Below the pieces are notes generated by a model. It did not search any database, had not been told where the DNA came from, and saw nothing but the letters and a program-made list of their open reading frames with translations. The translations under genes were made by a program, and so were the position numbers. A stretch of 64,000 bases of DNA from Triticum aestivum. Lineage: Eukaryota; Streptophyta; Magnoliopsida; Poales; Poaceae. This document shows, piece by piece, positions 55,831 to 64,000 of the stretch. Within the stretch, counting starts at the first letter, position 1; each line of letters begins with the position of its first letter. The DNA lies in contig NC_057801.1 of NCBI RefSeq assembly GCF_018294505.1, positions 851,753,583-851,817,582 on the forward strand, read 5' to 3'.

Positions 55831-57460
55831 GCGGAGGACAGCAGAGGCTCACCATTGGCCTCTCCGGCCGGCTCGATGTGGCGGGTTTGGCAGGCTAGTC
55901 AGGCGGTTCAGGGCGGTCTGGCCCGGTTCGGATGAACCGGGGGCTTCACCGGTCCCCGCTGGTTCTGGAGGGTGGGGGTCGGAGGAACCGGGCAACGGCG
56001 CGACAGGCGCATGCCAAAGCAGGGGAGGCCGCATGCGACAAGAGATCGCTCGGCTCGAGCTCCTGGCATCGCCGACATGCGGTGCTCCTGCGAACATCGG
56101 AGAACGCGAGGCGGACGTGGATGGCCGATACGGTTGATCCCGGGCCGGTTCTTGTCGCCTTGGGTGCGGTGGAATGCGCGAGGACCAGTGACAGAGAATG
56201 CGGCCATGGCGGCTGGGAGTTCCTGCGAAGGGAGAGGGGGGTGATATCTAGCGGGGAAGAAGGAGAAAAAGAGAATGGGAAGGGAGGAGAAGAAAGGATA
56301 GGCGCGGCCTAGTGGTGGGCATGGGGGTTGCCGGCAGTGGCTCCGGCGGCCGGCGAGATCGAGGACCGCCGGTTGGGAGCTCCGGCTCGAAGAGGAAGAC
56401 GGCATGGGACGGCGGCGATCCAGATCATGGTGGCGGCGCGGCCTATGGTGGGCTGCCAAGTGGCGGTGGCTGGGAGGTTAAGGAAGGAAAATCCTACTCG
56501 CCGCTGGTTGCGGCAAGGTGTCGATGCTTCGCACAGGAAGAGGTGCTACGAGCGACCGTGTGGGCCGGCCCGTTTTACCGTTTCAGCGAACACCGGTTCT
56601 GGGAACCTGTTTCCAGCCGGTTTTTTTTCGGTTTTGGGCACCTTCTAGAAGGTTCCTGAACCGGCTTTTTCTTTTTCAGTTTGTTTTTCTTTTTCTTTTT
56701 CGTTTTCTTTTTTCTATTTCTCTTCTTTTTCGTTTTTTCTTTTCTTTTTTCTGTTTCTTTTTCTTTTTTCTGTTTCTTTCTTTTTTTTTCTTTTTTTCTT
56801 TTCCTTTTTTCTTTTTATGTTTATTTTCAAAATTTGTTACTGAATTTCAAAAACTGCTCCTATTTTTCAGATTTCGTCAACAAATTCAAAAAATGTTCCT
56901 GTTTTACAAAATTTGTTCAAAAATTTAAAAAATGTTCCAGGTTTCAAAAAATTTGTTCCAAATTCTCCAAAAATGTTCTTGTTTTCAGATTTTGTTCACA
57001 ATTTCAAAAAATGTTCCCGTTTTACAAAATTTATTCACAAATTCAATAAATGTTCACGGTTTCAAAAAAATTGTTCCAAATTCTAAAAAAATGTTCCTGT
57101 TTTTTCCAAAATATTCGATTTATTTTTGTTCATTTTTTACAAAATTTGTATATAATGACATGGATTTCAAAAAATGTTCCTGTTTTCAAACAACATTCAC
57201 AAATTTCAAAAAATGTTCTTATTTTTCAAATTTTTGTTCACGTATTAAAAAATTGTTTGCATTTCAAATTTGTTTAGGATTTTCAAAAAAGTTTGGAGTT
57301 TTAAAATTTGTTCAAACTTTCAAATTTTTTGTTCTCATTTTTCGAAATTTGTTCCAATTTTTTAAAAGAATTTTCGTGTTTTCAAAAAATCATTCGCATT
57401 TTCAAAAGACATTGGAATTTAATAAATTGCACGTGTTTCTTAAAATCATTGAGTAGTGTT
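55831..57460. mobile_element. Uncharacterised GC-rich plus AT-array insertion
   Basis: A GC-rich part (55,840-56,660, with repeated AACCGG/CCGGTT and a GGGCCGGCCCG near 56,562) is followed by a T/C tract (56,665-56,820) and the TTCAAAAAATGTTC array (56,805-57,440). Copy A lacks it. Open frames here are compositional (Phe runs). GGGCCGGCCCA occurs again at 57,626, and GTTTCGAATCC (about 57,570) resembles a tRNA B-box but no tRNA fold is seen. Ends are not resolved. Confidence 0.45.
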
Positions 57461-58047
57461 GAGTTACGGTCCTTGTCTTTTGTTCTTTACATTTCGCGCT
57501 ACCCATATGTTACATCTGCTTCATTAGGTCGACTCGCTAGCAAGGTTACGACACCAATAGCAGATCTGCGTTTCGAATCCTGGTTCTCAGTTGTTTATTT
57601 TTTTGGTATTTTTGCGCCACCCCAATGGGCCGGCCCAATCGGGCTCCCTCTGTGCGACAGGGCGACTACTTGCCGCAGAATGCAGCAAATAGGAGCTCCC
57701 GTTAAGGAAGGCTAGGTGCTAGGGCTAAGAGAGAAGAGAAGAGAGGCCTGGCAACAAGTTTTATTTGCAAAAACATGTTTACACCGGCTAAAACGCCTCA
57801 CAAGTTTAATGGTTCGAGTAAAGAACTACATCCAAATGCGACGAAATATGGTATTAAGACCGACGCCAACTTTCAACCCATTCGGAGAATGTTTTATTCC
57901 CACTTAGAAAAATAATTATTTAATGATGTCGCGGGCCCGTGCATGTGTGGTTGGTCTCAGAACAGTCAATGACGACAACATAGAGAAACGACAACTATGA
58001 ACAGATGCAAGTTTTTAAAAACATGACGGCAACGGAGTGCCGATGTA

Positions 58048-58197
58048 GTGCGAATGATGGGATGATGATTGCAACAAACAAGTAATTAACGCGGCTATCA
58101 CGAAAAACATGAAGGCAATGTAGTGCGAATGATGGGATGATGATTTGCAACAAACAAGTAATTAACGCGGCTATCACGAAAAACATGAAAGGCATCT
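58048..58197. repeat. Tandem duplication, about 75-bp unit
   Basis: GTGCGAATGATGGGATGATG to AACATGAARGGCA is repeated twice with only single-base differences. Confidence 0.88.
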
Positions 58198-58334
58198 AGA
58201 GCATCGGTCTCGGACTGTCACAACACAACAAGTCACATGGAGTCGATGGCGTGCCACCGTCGTCCTCATTGGTCTTTTCATCGGCATCACCCTCCGCGAG
58301 CGCCCGAAAACGACCTCCAACACGCTGGCCGGAT

Positions 58335-59020
58335 GGCTGGTCTGGCGCCTGCCCTTGGGTCACCCTATCCATTCCGGACCGCTATGTCCTAGCTCCACTG
58401 TTCGGGAGAAATCCCTGTCGATTCGTACAGCACCGAGGTGGTGACGCCTGCGGGCACAGCCGTGTCTTCCTGAGGGGCTTCAAATGTACCACTTCCCCAC
58501 CACCCTCTGTGTACCAGGGAAACCCTAGAATTAGTCAGGGTAGCAGTGGCGTCGCCATCGCTTTAGTTCTCCTATGTGTTGCTTGGTACGCGGTGCGTCG
58601 GAGTGCTAGGAGTGTGGTCGATTAGCTCCGGAGGGCGCTACGGTTGCCGGTATGCTTTGTTTCGTCGATTGTTGGGCGTATGGTTGGTCACGCGCTTACC
58701 CTTGGGTCACCCTACCCATTCCCTACCGCTATGTCCTAGCTCCACCGTTCAGGAGAAATCCGTGTCGATTCATCCGGCACCGTGGTGGTGACGCATGCGG
58801 GCGCCGCCGTGCCTTCCTGAGAGGCTTAGATGTACCAGTTCCCCACTACCCTAAGTGTACCGGGGAAACCCTAGGATTAGTCAGGGCAGAGCGTCGTCAT
58901 TGCTTTCCTTCTTGAAGGTGTTGCTTGCTACGCGGTGCGTCGGAGTGCTAGGAGCGTGGAGGGTTAGCTCCGGATGGTGCTACGGTTGCCGGTATTCTTC
59001 GTTTCGGCGGTGTCGACATT
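58335..59020. repeat. Tandem duplication, about 347-bp unit
   Basis: Two units begin near 58,335 and 58,681. Each holds CCCTTGGGTCACCCTA, CGCTATGTCCTAGCTCCAC, GTGGTGACGC, GTACCAGGGAAACCCTAG-like and GGTGCGTCGGAGTGCTAGGA, and ends GGTTGCCGGTAT. Divergence is about 15 percent. A LINE-like 3' end (TATATAAGATAAAGCGGGG) follows at 59,103-59,122, so this may be LINE 3' UTR. Confidence 0.8.
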
Positions 59021-59575
59021 TGTTTCTCTTTCTTTCTCTAGTTTTTATTTTGAGTTTGATTGTGCTGCAGCCCAGCATCGTTATTGTATCGTGCGGTTAC
59101 TTTATATAAGATAAAGCGGGGAAAACCCTTTATCCTGTGTGTCCCAGCTCCACCGCTGCTTAGACACGTGCAGAGGAAGGTGTTCCTATATCGACCTGGA
59201 GCAGCCTCAACTAGGGGCAACCCGGCTGCTGCTTTTGAGACGACACCGCGAGCCACCGCACCGGATGGGAAGGGCCAAGGCCGACCACCGCCTAACCGAC
59301 GGTAATCACCACCGGCGGTGAAGAGGAAGTGGCACTGGCAGTGGAGGGGATGAGTGATCTGACTTGTTCCCTTCTTTGATTACCGAATGTCCGAATCCCA
59401 CGTGACATCTCTCTCATTGGGACTGCCCATGCCCCATGTCATAGCTAGCATCCCACTTTTATTCACTGATCAATTTATTTCTGTACACTAATGAACAAAA
59501 AAAGTTGGTTCTCTGATTGTTACTATTATTCTCTGAGTCAGACTAATCCACGATTGATTACCTTCATTTTTGTAG

Positions 59576-59947
59576 ATAAACGATTCTTGTACCGCCTCAA
59601 CTGAGCTGATTCAGTTGGATCCACCCGAGCTAAGCTTCCCTTGCCTGAACAAGAATTCGCTCTCCTCGGTTGATATAGTCAACATTACAGATTGCTACGT
59701 TGGTTTCAGTATTTTTAGCACCAGGGAGTTTTCTGCGTGCTACGAGACAGAGCCCAGTCGAGGAATTCTGCCACCAAGGTCCACTCAGAGAATGCTTGTA
59801 CAACATGAACCAGAAGAAGACATGCGGTGCATGAAAAACATATTTGTGTGGAACATGATTGTGGATCAAGGTGTCGAATCCAGCATCTTGACGTATCACA
59901 TTAATCGGAAAGACAGTAAGGAGCTGCCCTTCATTTTTAACAATAAT
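59576..59947 (+). CDS. MSP module B3 exon
   Basis: A 124-codon exon from TTTGTAG|ATAAAC to AATAAT|GTGAGT. Landmarks are TELIQLDPPELSFPCLNKNS, VDIVNITDCYVGF, GILPPRSTQRMLV, NIFVWNMIVDQGVESS and KELPFIFNNN. Compared with A3 it lacks a few residues around the acidic loop. It is intact. Confidence 0.9.
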
Positions 59948-60355
59948 GTGAGTTCCCTAATTAAGCAATGCATTATTTTTACTCGTGTAAATTGTTTGCC
60001 TCTCCTACCTAAAAACAAGGTGAATTTGGGTGATGTTGCATCTGGTTTGACAGGTCAAAGCTCATATGGCATCGTAATTGGTACCTAGCTCTTTTTAAAT
60101 TGTTTGGATTGCTTACCACATGTATCACATGGTTTTGGTACCTAGCTATTTTGTTCCAATCTCGCCCATAACTCAGCAATTATATTATTCCAAAAAACAG
60201 ATTTGGAGATGGTGGCTTGTTGTTCAGTATTCCCGTTTGTGCTGCAGACTTGCAAACTGGAATGTGATTTACTCGAAGATGACTGATATATGGCCTTGTC
60301 CTCATTTGCATCATTCGGGTGCCTGGTGCACACTCGTGTCCTTTTTTTTTTGCAG

Positions 60356-60754
60356 ATAAGCCCATGTACCTCAACCTCAAACGAGCTGATCAGATTCGAC
60401 CATCCTGGGCTCCCCCTCCCCTTTTCGCAAAACCAGACATGGTTGTTCTCAATTAACATGGTCAACGTTACCGATTACCATGTTGGTTTTCGTCCATTTA
60501 TGGCTGATGAAGAAGATGTGGCTGTGTACTACCGGACAGATGCTGTATTCGGAATTTTGGCAACACGATCTGCTCAAAGACTCCTCATCGCAAGGCAAAT
60601 AGATGAAGAAGAACCACAAGATACACCGTACAAGGACGACAACCTCTTTATCTGGAATGCCATTGTCAGTGAATGCGTCAAAGTCAGCGACCTTGATTGT
60701 TCCATGTCTCTCAAGCCAGAAGAGAGTCTGGAGTTGCCCATAACTATTAACAAG
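60356..60754 (+). CDS. MSP module B4 exon
   Basis: A 133-codon exon from TTTTGCAG|ATAAGC to AACAAG|GTAAGT. It is a single module without the 132-bp duplication of A4: NELIRFDHPGLPLPFSQNQT, INMVNVTDYHVGF, FGILATRSAQRLLI, DNLFIWNAIVSECVKVSDLD and LELPITINK. It keeps the N-terminal ELIRFD that A4 has lost, so it shows the ancestral state. It is intact. Confidence 0.9.
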
Positions 60755-60906
60755 GTAAGTTCCCTATCTACATATCGCATTATAATAGTCTTCCTCGGAG
60801 AGGAGATGATATTTTTTGGGGTTGGCGTCTCCGGGACGAGACTCGCCCGCTGAATCCGGAGTTTCTTTTGCCCCAATTAATCTAACATCCATCTTCTCTT
60901 CTGCAG

Positions 60907-61290
60907 TTAACTTCACCTACATCAGTTGAGCTGATCAAGTTTGAACCCCTTGAGGTCTGCTTCCCCTTCCTGCCAAGCAAACGTCTGTCATCTTCAATTA
61001 AGATAGTCAACATTACAGATTATCACATTGGTTTCAAGACACAAGTGGGGGAAACAAATGTGGCGTTGTACATCACGGAGCCACAATGTGGAATTCTGCC
61101 ACCGTGGTCAACACAAGAACTGTTGGTAACAAGGGTCGCCAATGAAGAGGCACCGGAACTGGAAGACATGTAGTGCAAAGATAAATACTTTGTGTGGAGC
61201 TGCTTTGTGGCTGAAGATGTCAACGTCAGCGACCTCACAAGATATATGAACGAAGAAGAGAGTAAGGAGCTGCCCATAGTTTTTACTGAG
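60907..61290 (+). pseudogene. MSP module B5 exon with in-frame stop
   Basis: 128 codons from CTGCAG|TTAACT to ACTGAG|GTAATT. It reads LTSPTSVELIKFEPLEVCFP, SIKIVNITDYHIGF and GILPPWSTQELLV (Arg of PPRST changed to Trp), then TAG at 61,171-61,173 where A5 has CGG (Arg). The frame then continues cleanly with DKYFVWSCFVAEDVNVSDL and KELPIVFTE. The stop needs two base changes from CGG. It would cut the protein after the fifth module. Confidence 0.88.
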
Positions 61291-61298
61291 GTAATTAA

Positions 61299-61564
61299 GG
61301 GGCCGTTTGGTTCTAGACCTAACCATGCCACACTTTGCCATACAATTTTGCCACACTTGTCTAAGGTTAGTTCTTTAAAATGAGAGCCACAAGTTGGCAA
61401 GCCTAAGGGAATCTTGCCACACTTTTTGAGTGTATGAGATGTGGAACCCTAGTGTGGCTTGCCTAAGGTGTGGCTTGAACCAAACACCCATCTAAGTTGG
61501 TCAAACTTGCCTAACCTTAGATGTGGCAATCTTAGGCAAACTTAGTCTCAAACCAAACAGCCCC
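61299..61564. mobile_element. Tourist-like MITE
   Basis: GGGGCCGTTTGGTTC at the left and CAAACCAAACAGCCCC at the right form terminal inverted repeats, flanked by TAA (61,296-61,298 and 61,565-61,567). It is 266 bp, sits 8 bp after the B5 donor and is absent from copy A. Confidence 0.88.
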
Positions 61565-61568
61565 TAAG

Positions 61569-61967
61569 ACAAACGGGAAGTTGCAGCCTAGGCCGAGCTC
61601 CACAGGACCCTCTATCCATACCGTCTGTTCAGGCGTGATCTGTGCTACATGAGCTGCCCTTCTGACATGCTAAGAGTAATTAGCAGGGGCGTCTGGACAA
61701 GCTGTCGGCCCGTGACTCTCTGGGCAAGCTGCAGGATGCACTGTTCTCTCCCTTCTTGTTTTAATCGCTGGAAAACTATATTTAAATCTTGCATGTGGTA
61801 GACTCTCTCTCTCGGCTTGCACACCGCAACAAATCACTCACAGCCTGCAAAACTGCTCAGCTTTTTGCTTGAATCTCTAGAAATAGGATGTTTAGTGAAC
61901 AGTGCAGATAGCAGGTACCATGGAGCTCGGCCTACAAAAAACCATACTCACAAACGGGAAGTTGCAG
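61569..61967. mobile_element. Small TIR element bounded by an 18-bp direct repeat
   Basis: ACAAACGGGAAGTTGCAG occurs at 61,569-61,586 and 61,950-61,967. Just inside, TAGGCCGAGCTCCA (61,589-61,602) is inverted as TGGAGCTCGGCCTA (61,921-61,934). No gene is present. The combination of long direct repeat and short TIR does not match a class I can name. Confidence 0.6.
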
Positions 61968-62400
61968 CGCTAGGGCCAAACCACCATTGGCATGCCCTAC
62001 AGGGCACCCCGGAGATGGACGACAAAGCCCCGTTGGATCCACACCGCAGCCGGCACGCAGCACCACCCTGCTCAGAGCCACATCGCCGTAGCAGGGCCAC
62101 ACCGCCGCATCCCTGCGCTGCAGCCACCGGATCCACGCACCCCCGCTGCTCGGAGCCCCGACGGATCCCGCGCCCCGCATCGGGCAACCACCCCGCGCTG
62201 CCAAGATCCTGAGTAGGAGAGGGAGGAGAGAAGCCCCGCCGCCGCCAGTGCCGCACGGGCTTCGCCTAGCGGTCGCCCTCTGGCAGCGGCAATGAGGGGG
62301 CGGAGAGGCAAGGAGGACCAACACCGACAGTGGGACAAGGTCTCCCGTGACACACGCGGGGCGGGGCGCGTCGTGGGAGCAAGGGGTCAGACCGGGATGG
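61968..62400. other. GC-rich unique-looking segment
   Basis: GC-rich DNA rich in CCGCCG and CACCGC that is absent from copy A. Open frames on both strands reflect composition. No gene is called. Confidence 0.45.
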
Positions 62401-62765
62401 CTATACGTGAAGGATAAGAAGAGCCATATGTATTTGTGAAGAATATTTAACCAAATGTGCTACTAATAAATACAGAATAGCATGACTACAACTACTAGCT
62501 TACTACTACCTTTGTTTCTGAAAAGAAGGCCTACAAGTTTTCTGAAAAATCAAATAATGTAAAGTTTGACCAAGTTTAGAAAAAACTATAAAGAAGTATA
62601 TCAGACTAAAATATATGTCATGATGTATCTAATGGTATTAATTTGGTATTGTGGATATTAGTGTTTTCTTTTTGAAAAATAAATAAAACTTTAAATTGTT
62701 TGACTTTTGAAAATTTATAGGCCTTATTTTCGGGAACAGGGGTAGTAGTTTCTCAAATAGGAGTA

Positions 62766-64000
62766 GCATACACTTAGTGTTTGATTGTATTTAGTGCAAA
62801 CCGGGTACATATATACAACTATTATGCCATGTTGAAAAGGGGATCAAACCCTGCCCATTGCATCAATTGATGCACACAACCATTTTATTGTCCCTAATGA
62901 TCAAACTCATGTTGTTCTCTGATTGCATATTTTACCTGGCCTAATTTATACATGCTATTTTGTTTTCAACAGACAAGTTCATCTATCTTAGACGAATTGA
63001 TACAATTTGATCCGCCGGAACTTCACTTCCCCATTTTGCCAAACAAGAAGGTGTTGTCCTCAATTAAGATAGTGAATCTTACAGATTACAATGTTGGTTT
63101 CAATACATATAGCAGGCCAACAAGTGCGGCACCGTACCACACAGAGCCATCGAGAGGAATCCTGACACCACGGTCCACACAAAAACTTATGGTAACAAGA
63201 GAAGAAAAGGAAGATACATTAGAAGATAAGCAGCTCAATGAAAAGTACTTTGTGTGGACAAGCATTTTATCTGAAGGTGTCAAAGACGGCGAACTTAGTG
63301 ATTACATGGATGACCAAGAGAGCAAGGAGCTGCCCATTGTTCTTGACAAGGTTAGTTAACTATTTTTTCTTGATGATGTACTCAACTTATTATAAAATAC
63401 CGATAGATTCCATCTTTGCTTTTCCCATGGGTCTTTATTTTGGAATGGAAAATATTTTGCAATGCAAGCAACCGTCAACAAAGCCCACATGGCAAAGGTC
63501 GCGCAAAGTCATGAAGATCCAAATCAACCAATCAGCCATACACGACGGAGGCAATGCAGCTCAGATTATGAGAAGGGCTACGAATGGAGATATGCCAGGC
63601 TGGTGCCGCGGAAGATTAGTGTATATGCCACATATCACATGTAATCGTCCTTACACGGACTCTGTTGCCGTGGCTCTGGCTTTAAAGCAACAAACAACCC
63701 GAGCCAATCTAGCGGACACATCGAAGAGCCGACTACTGTGGTCTTGTCGTGGCCATGACATTGCTCGAATTCCTGGCATTCACCCTGATCTGATTCACCG
63801 ATCATTCGGCCCACACATCGGCCAAACCACTTGCAACCCTCTTCGGATCCAGCCAGATCAAGCCAGCGGACCTGCCCACCTGCCAATCTCCTTACTAGAT
63901 CTAAGATAACAATTTACCTCATCAAGGTGGTTCAATAGTAACATATATATTTAGCATACACTTAGTGTTTGATTGTATTTAGTGCAAACCGGGTACATAT
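62766..64000 (+). repeat. Start of a second copy of the B7 cassette
   Basis: AGCATACACTTAGTGTTTGA and the following approximately 28 bases (62,766-62,813) recur at about 63,954-64,000, where the window ends. The spacing of about 1.19 kb spans the whole B7 exon and its 5' intron, so another B7-like module probably follows outside. Confidence 0.65.
62973..63350 (+). CDS. MSP module B7 exon
   Basis: A 126-codon exon from TCAACAG|ACAAGT to GACAAG|GTTAGT. Landmarks are DELIQFDPPELHFPILPNKK, SIKIVNLTDYNVGF, RGILTPRSTQKLMV, YFVWTSILSEGVKDGELSDY and KELPIVLDK. The unusual GTTAGT donor is shared with A7. It is intact. The frame runs on into the intron by chance to 63,352. Confidence 0.9.

Larger units (their letters stand above)
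25125..63350 (+). other. Kinase-MSP gene copy B (gene model)
   Basis: Exons: K1 25,125-25,280; K2 25,583-25,844; K3 25,986-25,998 joined to 48,064-48,270; K4 48,359-48,482; K5 49,143-49,355; B1 49,843-50,331; B2 52,306-52,680; B3 59,576-59,947; B4 60,356-60,754; B5 60,907-61,290; B7 62,973-63,350, continuing past the window. The kinase part totals 325 codons once the transposon is ignored, a full-length domain. The gene encodes a cytosolic-type Ser/Thr kinase without a visible signal peptide or receptor region, fused to a chain of MSP domains. It is interrupted by a 22-kb CACTA in K3 and an in-frame stop in B5, so this allele is unlikely to make full-length protein. Confidence 0.82.

Noticed and set aside
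56518..57456. Long Phe/Ser-rich plus-strand frames
   Set aside because: Produced by T/C tracts and the TTCAAAAAATGTTC array; no start context, domain or conservation.
57541..57600. Possible tRNA or SINE promoter (GTTTCGAATCC)
   Set aside because: Only a B-box-like string; no cloverleaf and no convincing A-box.
61817..62353. Overlapping frames on both strands in GC-rich DNA
   Set aside because: Low stop-codon density from composition; no motif and no splice structure.
63238..63909. 223-residue frame running out of exon B7
   Set aside because: Wrong frame relative to the module and crosses the GTTAGT donor; intronic.

Overview
The window reads as a grass nuclear genome, almost certainly Triticeae (wheat, Aegilops, barley or rye relatives). 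The evidence is spliced genes with phase-0 exons and GT..AG introns, Stowaway ends reading CTCCCTCCGT, a Caspar-like CACTA element with TTTAGTACCGGTT subterminal repeats, Triticeae-type LINEs, Tourist and Harbinger elements and a Helitron. No LTR retrotransposon with paired LTRs was seen, which is unusual for 64 kb of a large cereal genome.

The host locus is a tandem pair of protein kinase-MSP genes (MSP = major sperm protein/VAP-like domain). Copy A (1 to about 18.2 kb) enters the window inside its first MSP exon and contributes a row of MSP modules, A1 to A10. Copy B (25,125 to beyond the right edge) starts with five kinase exons, then MSP modules B1, B2, B3, B4, B5 and B7. Nearly every module is one symmetrical phase-0/phase-0 exon of about 125 codons that begins ATAAG or ACAAG and ends just before a GT donor. 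Modules can therefore be added, lost or skipped without changing frame. Module 1 looks like a canonical MSP/VAP domain; modules 2 to 10 are divergent. Kinase-MSP proteins are a known cereal class (wheat Snn3-D1; the kinase-MSP part of Sm1). An array this long is what stands out.

Both copies carry lesions. Copy A has frameshifts in A6 and A9, an internal duplication in A4, and A8 fused to A9 by loss of an intron. Copy B has a 22,062-bp CACTA element (25,999-48,060, TSD AGG) inside kinase exon 3 and an in-frame stop in B5. The kinase frame is restored exactly if the CACTA and one TSD are removed.

The CACTA carries minus-strand genes: a disabled TNP2 transposase, a coiled-coil/membrane ORF, a Ptta/En/Spm-type ORF, and an ORF ending in a Ulp1-like cysteine protease. 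It has been hit by LINE-A (32,790-43,004, minus, 17-bp TSD), which was hit by LINE-B (35,187-42,229, plus, TSD AATTACCGCAT). This is a four-level nest whose junctions can all be read.

Comparing introns of A and B gives empty-site evidence for other insertions. These include a 2.1-kb Helitron (7,269-9,404), a 2.4-kb PIF/Harbinger element carrying a Myb/NAM-associated gene (4,623-7,064), a 1.4-kb insertion with a 9-bp TSD (1,647-3,080), Stowaway and Tourist MITEs, and LINE fragments. Between the genes (18.2-25.1 kb) lie LINE fragments, a Stowaway, a first-exon-like gene fragment with a TATA box, and the presumed copy B promoter.
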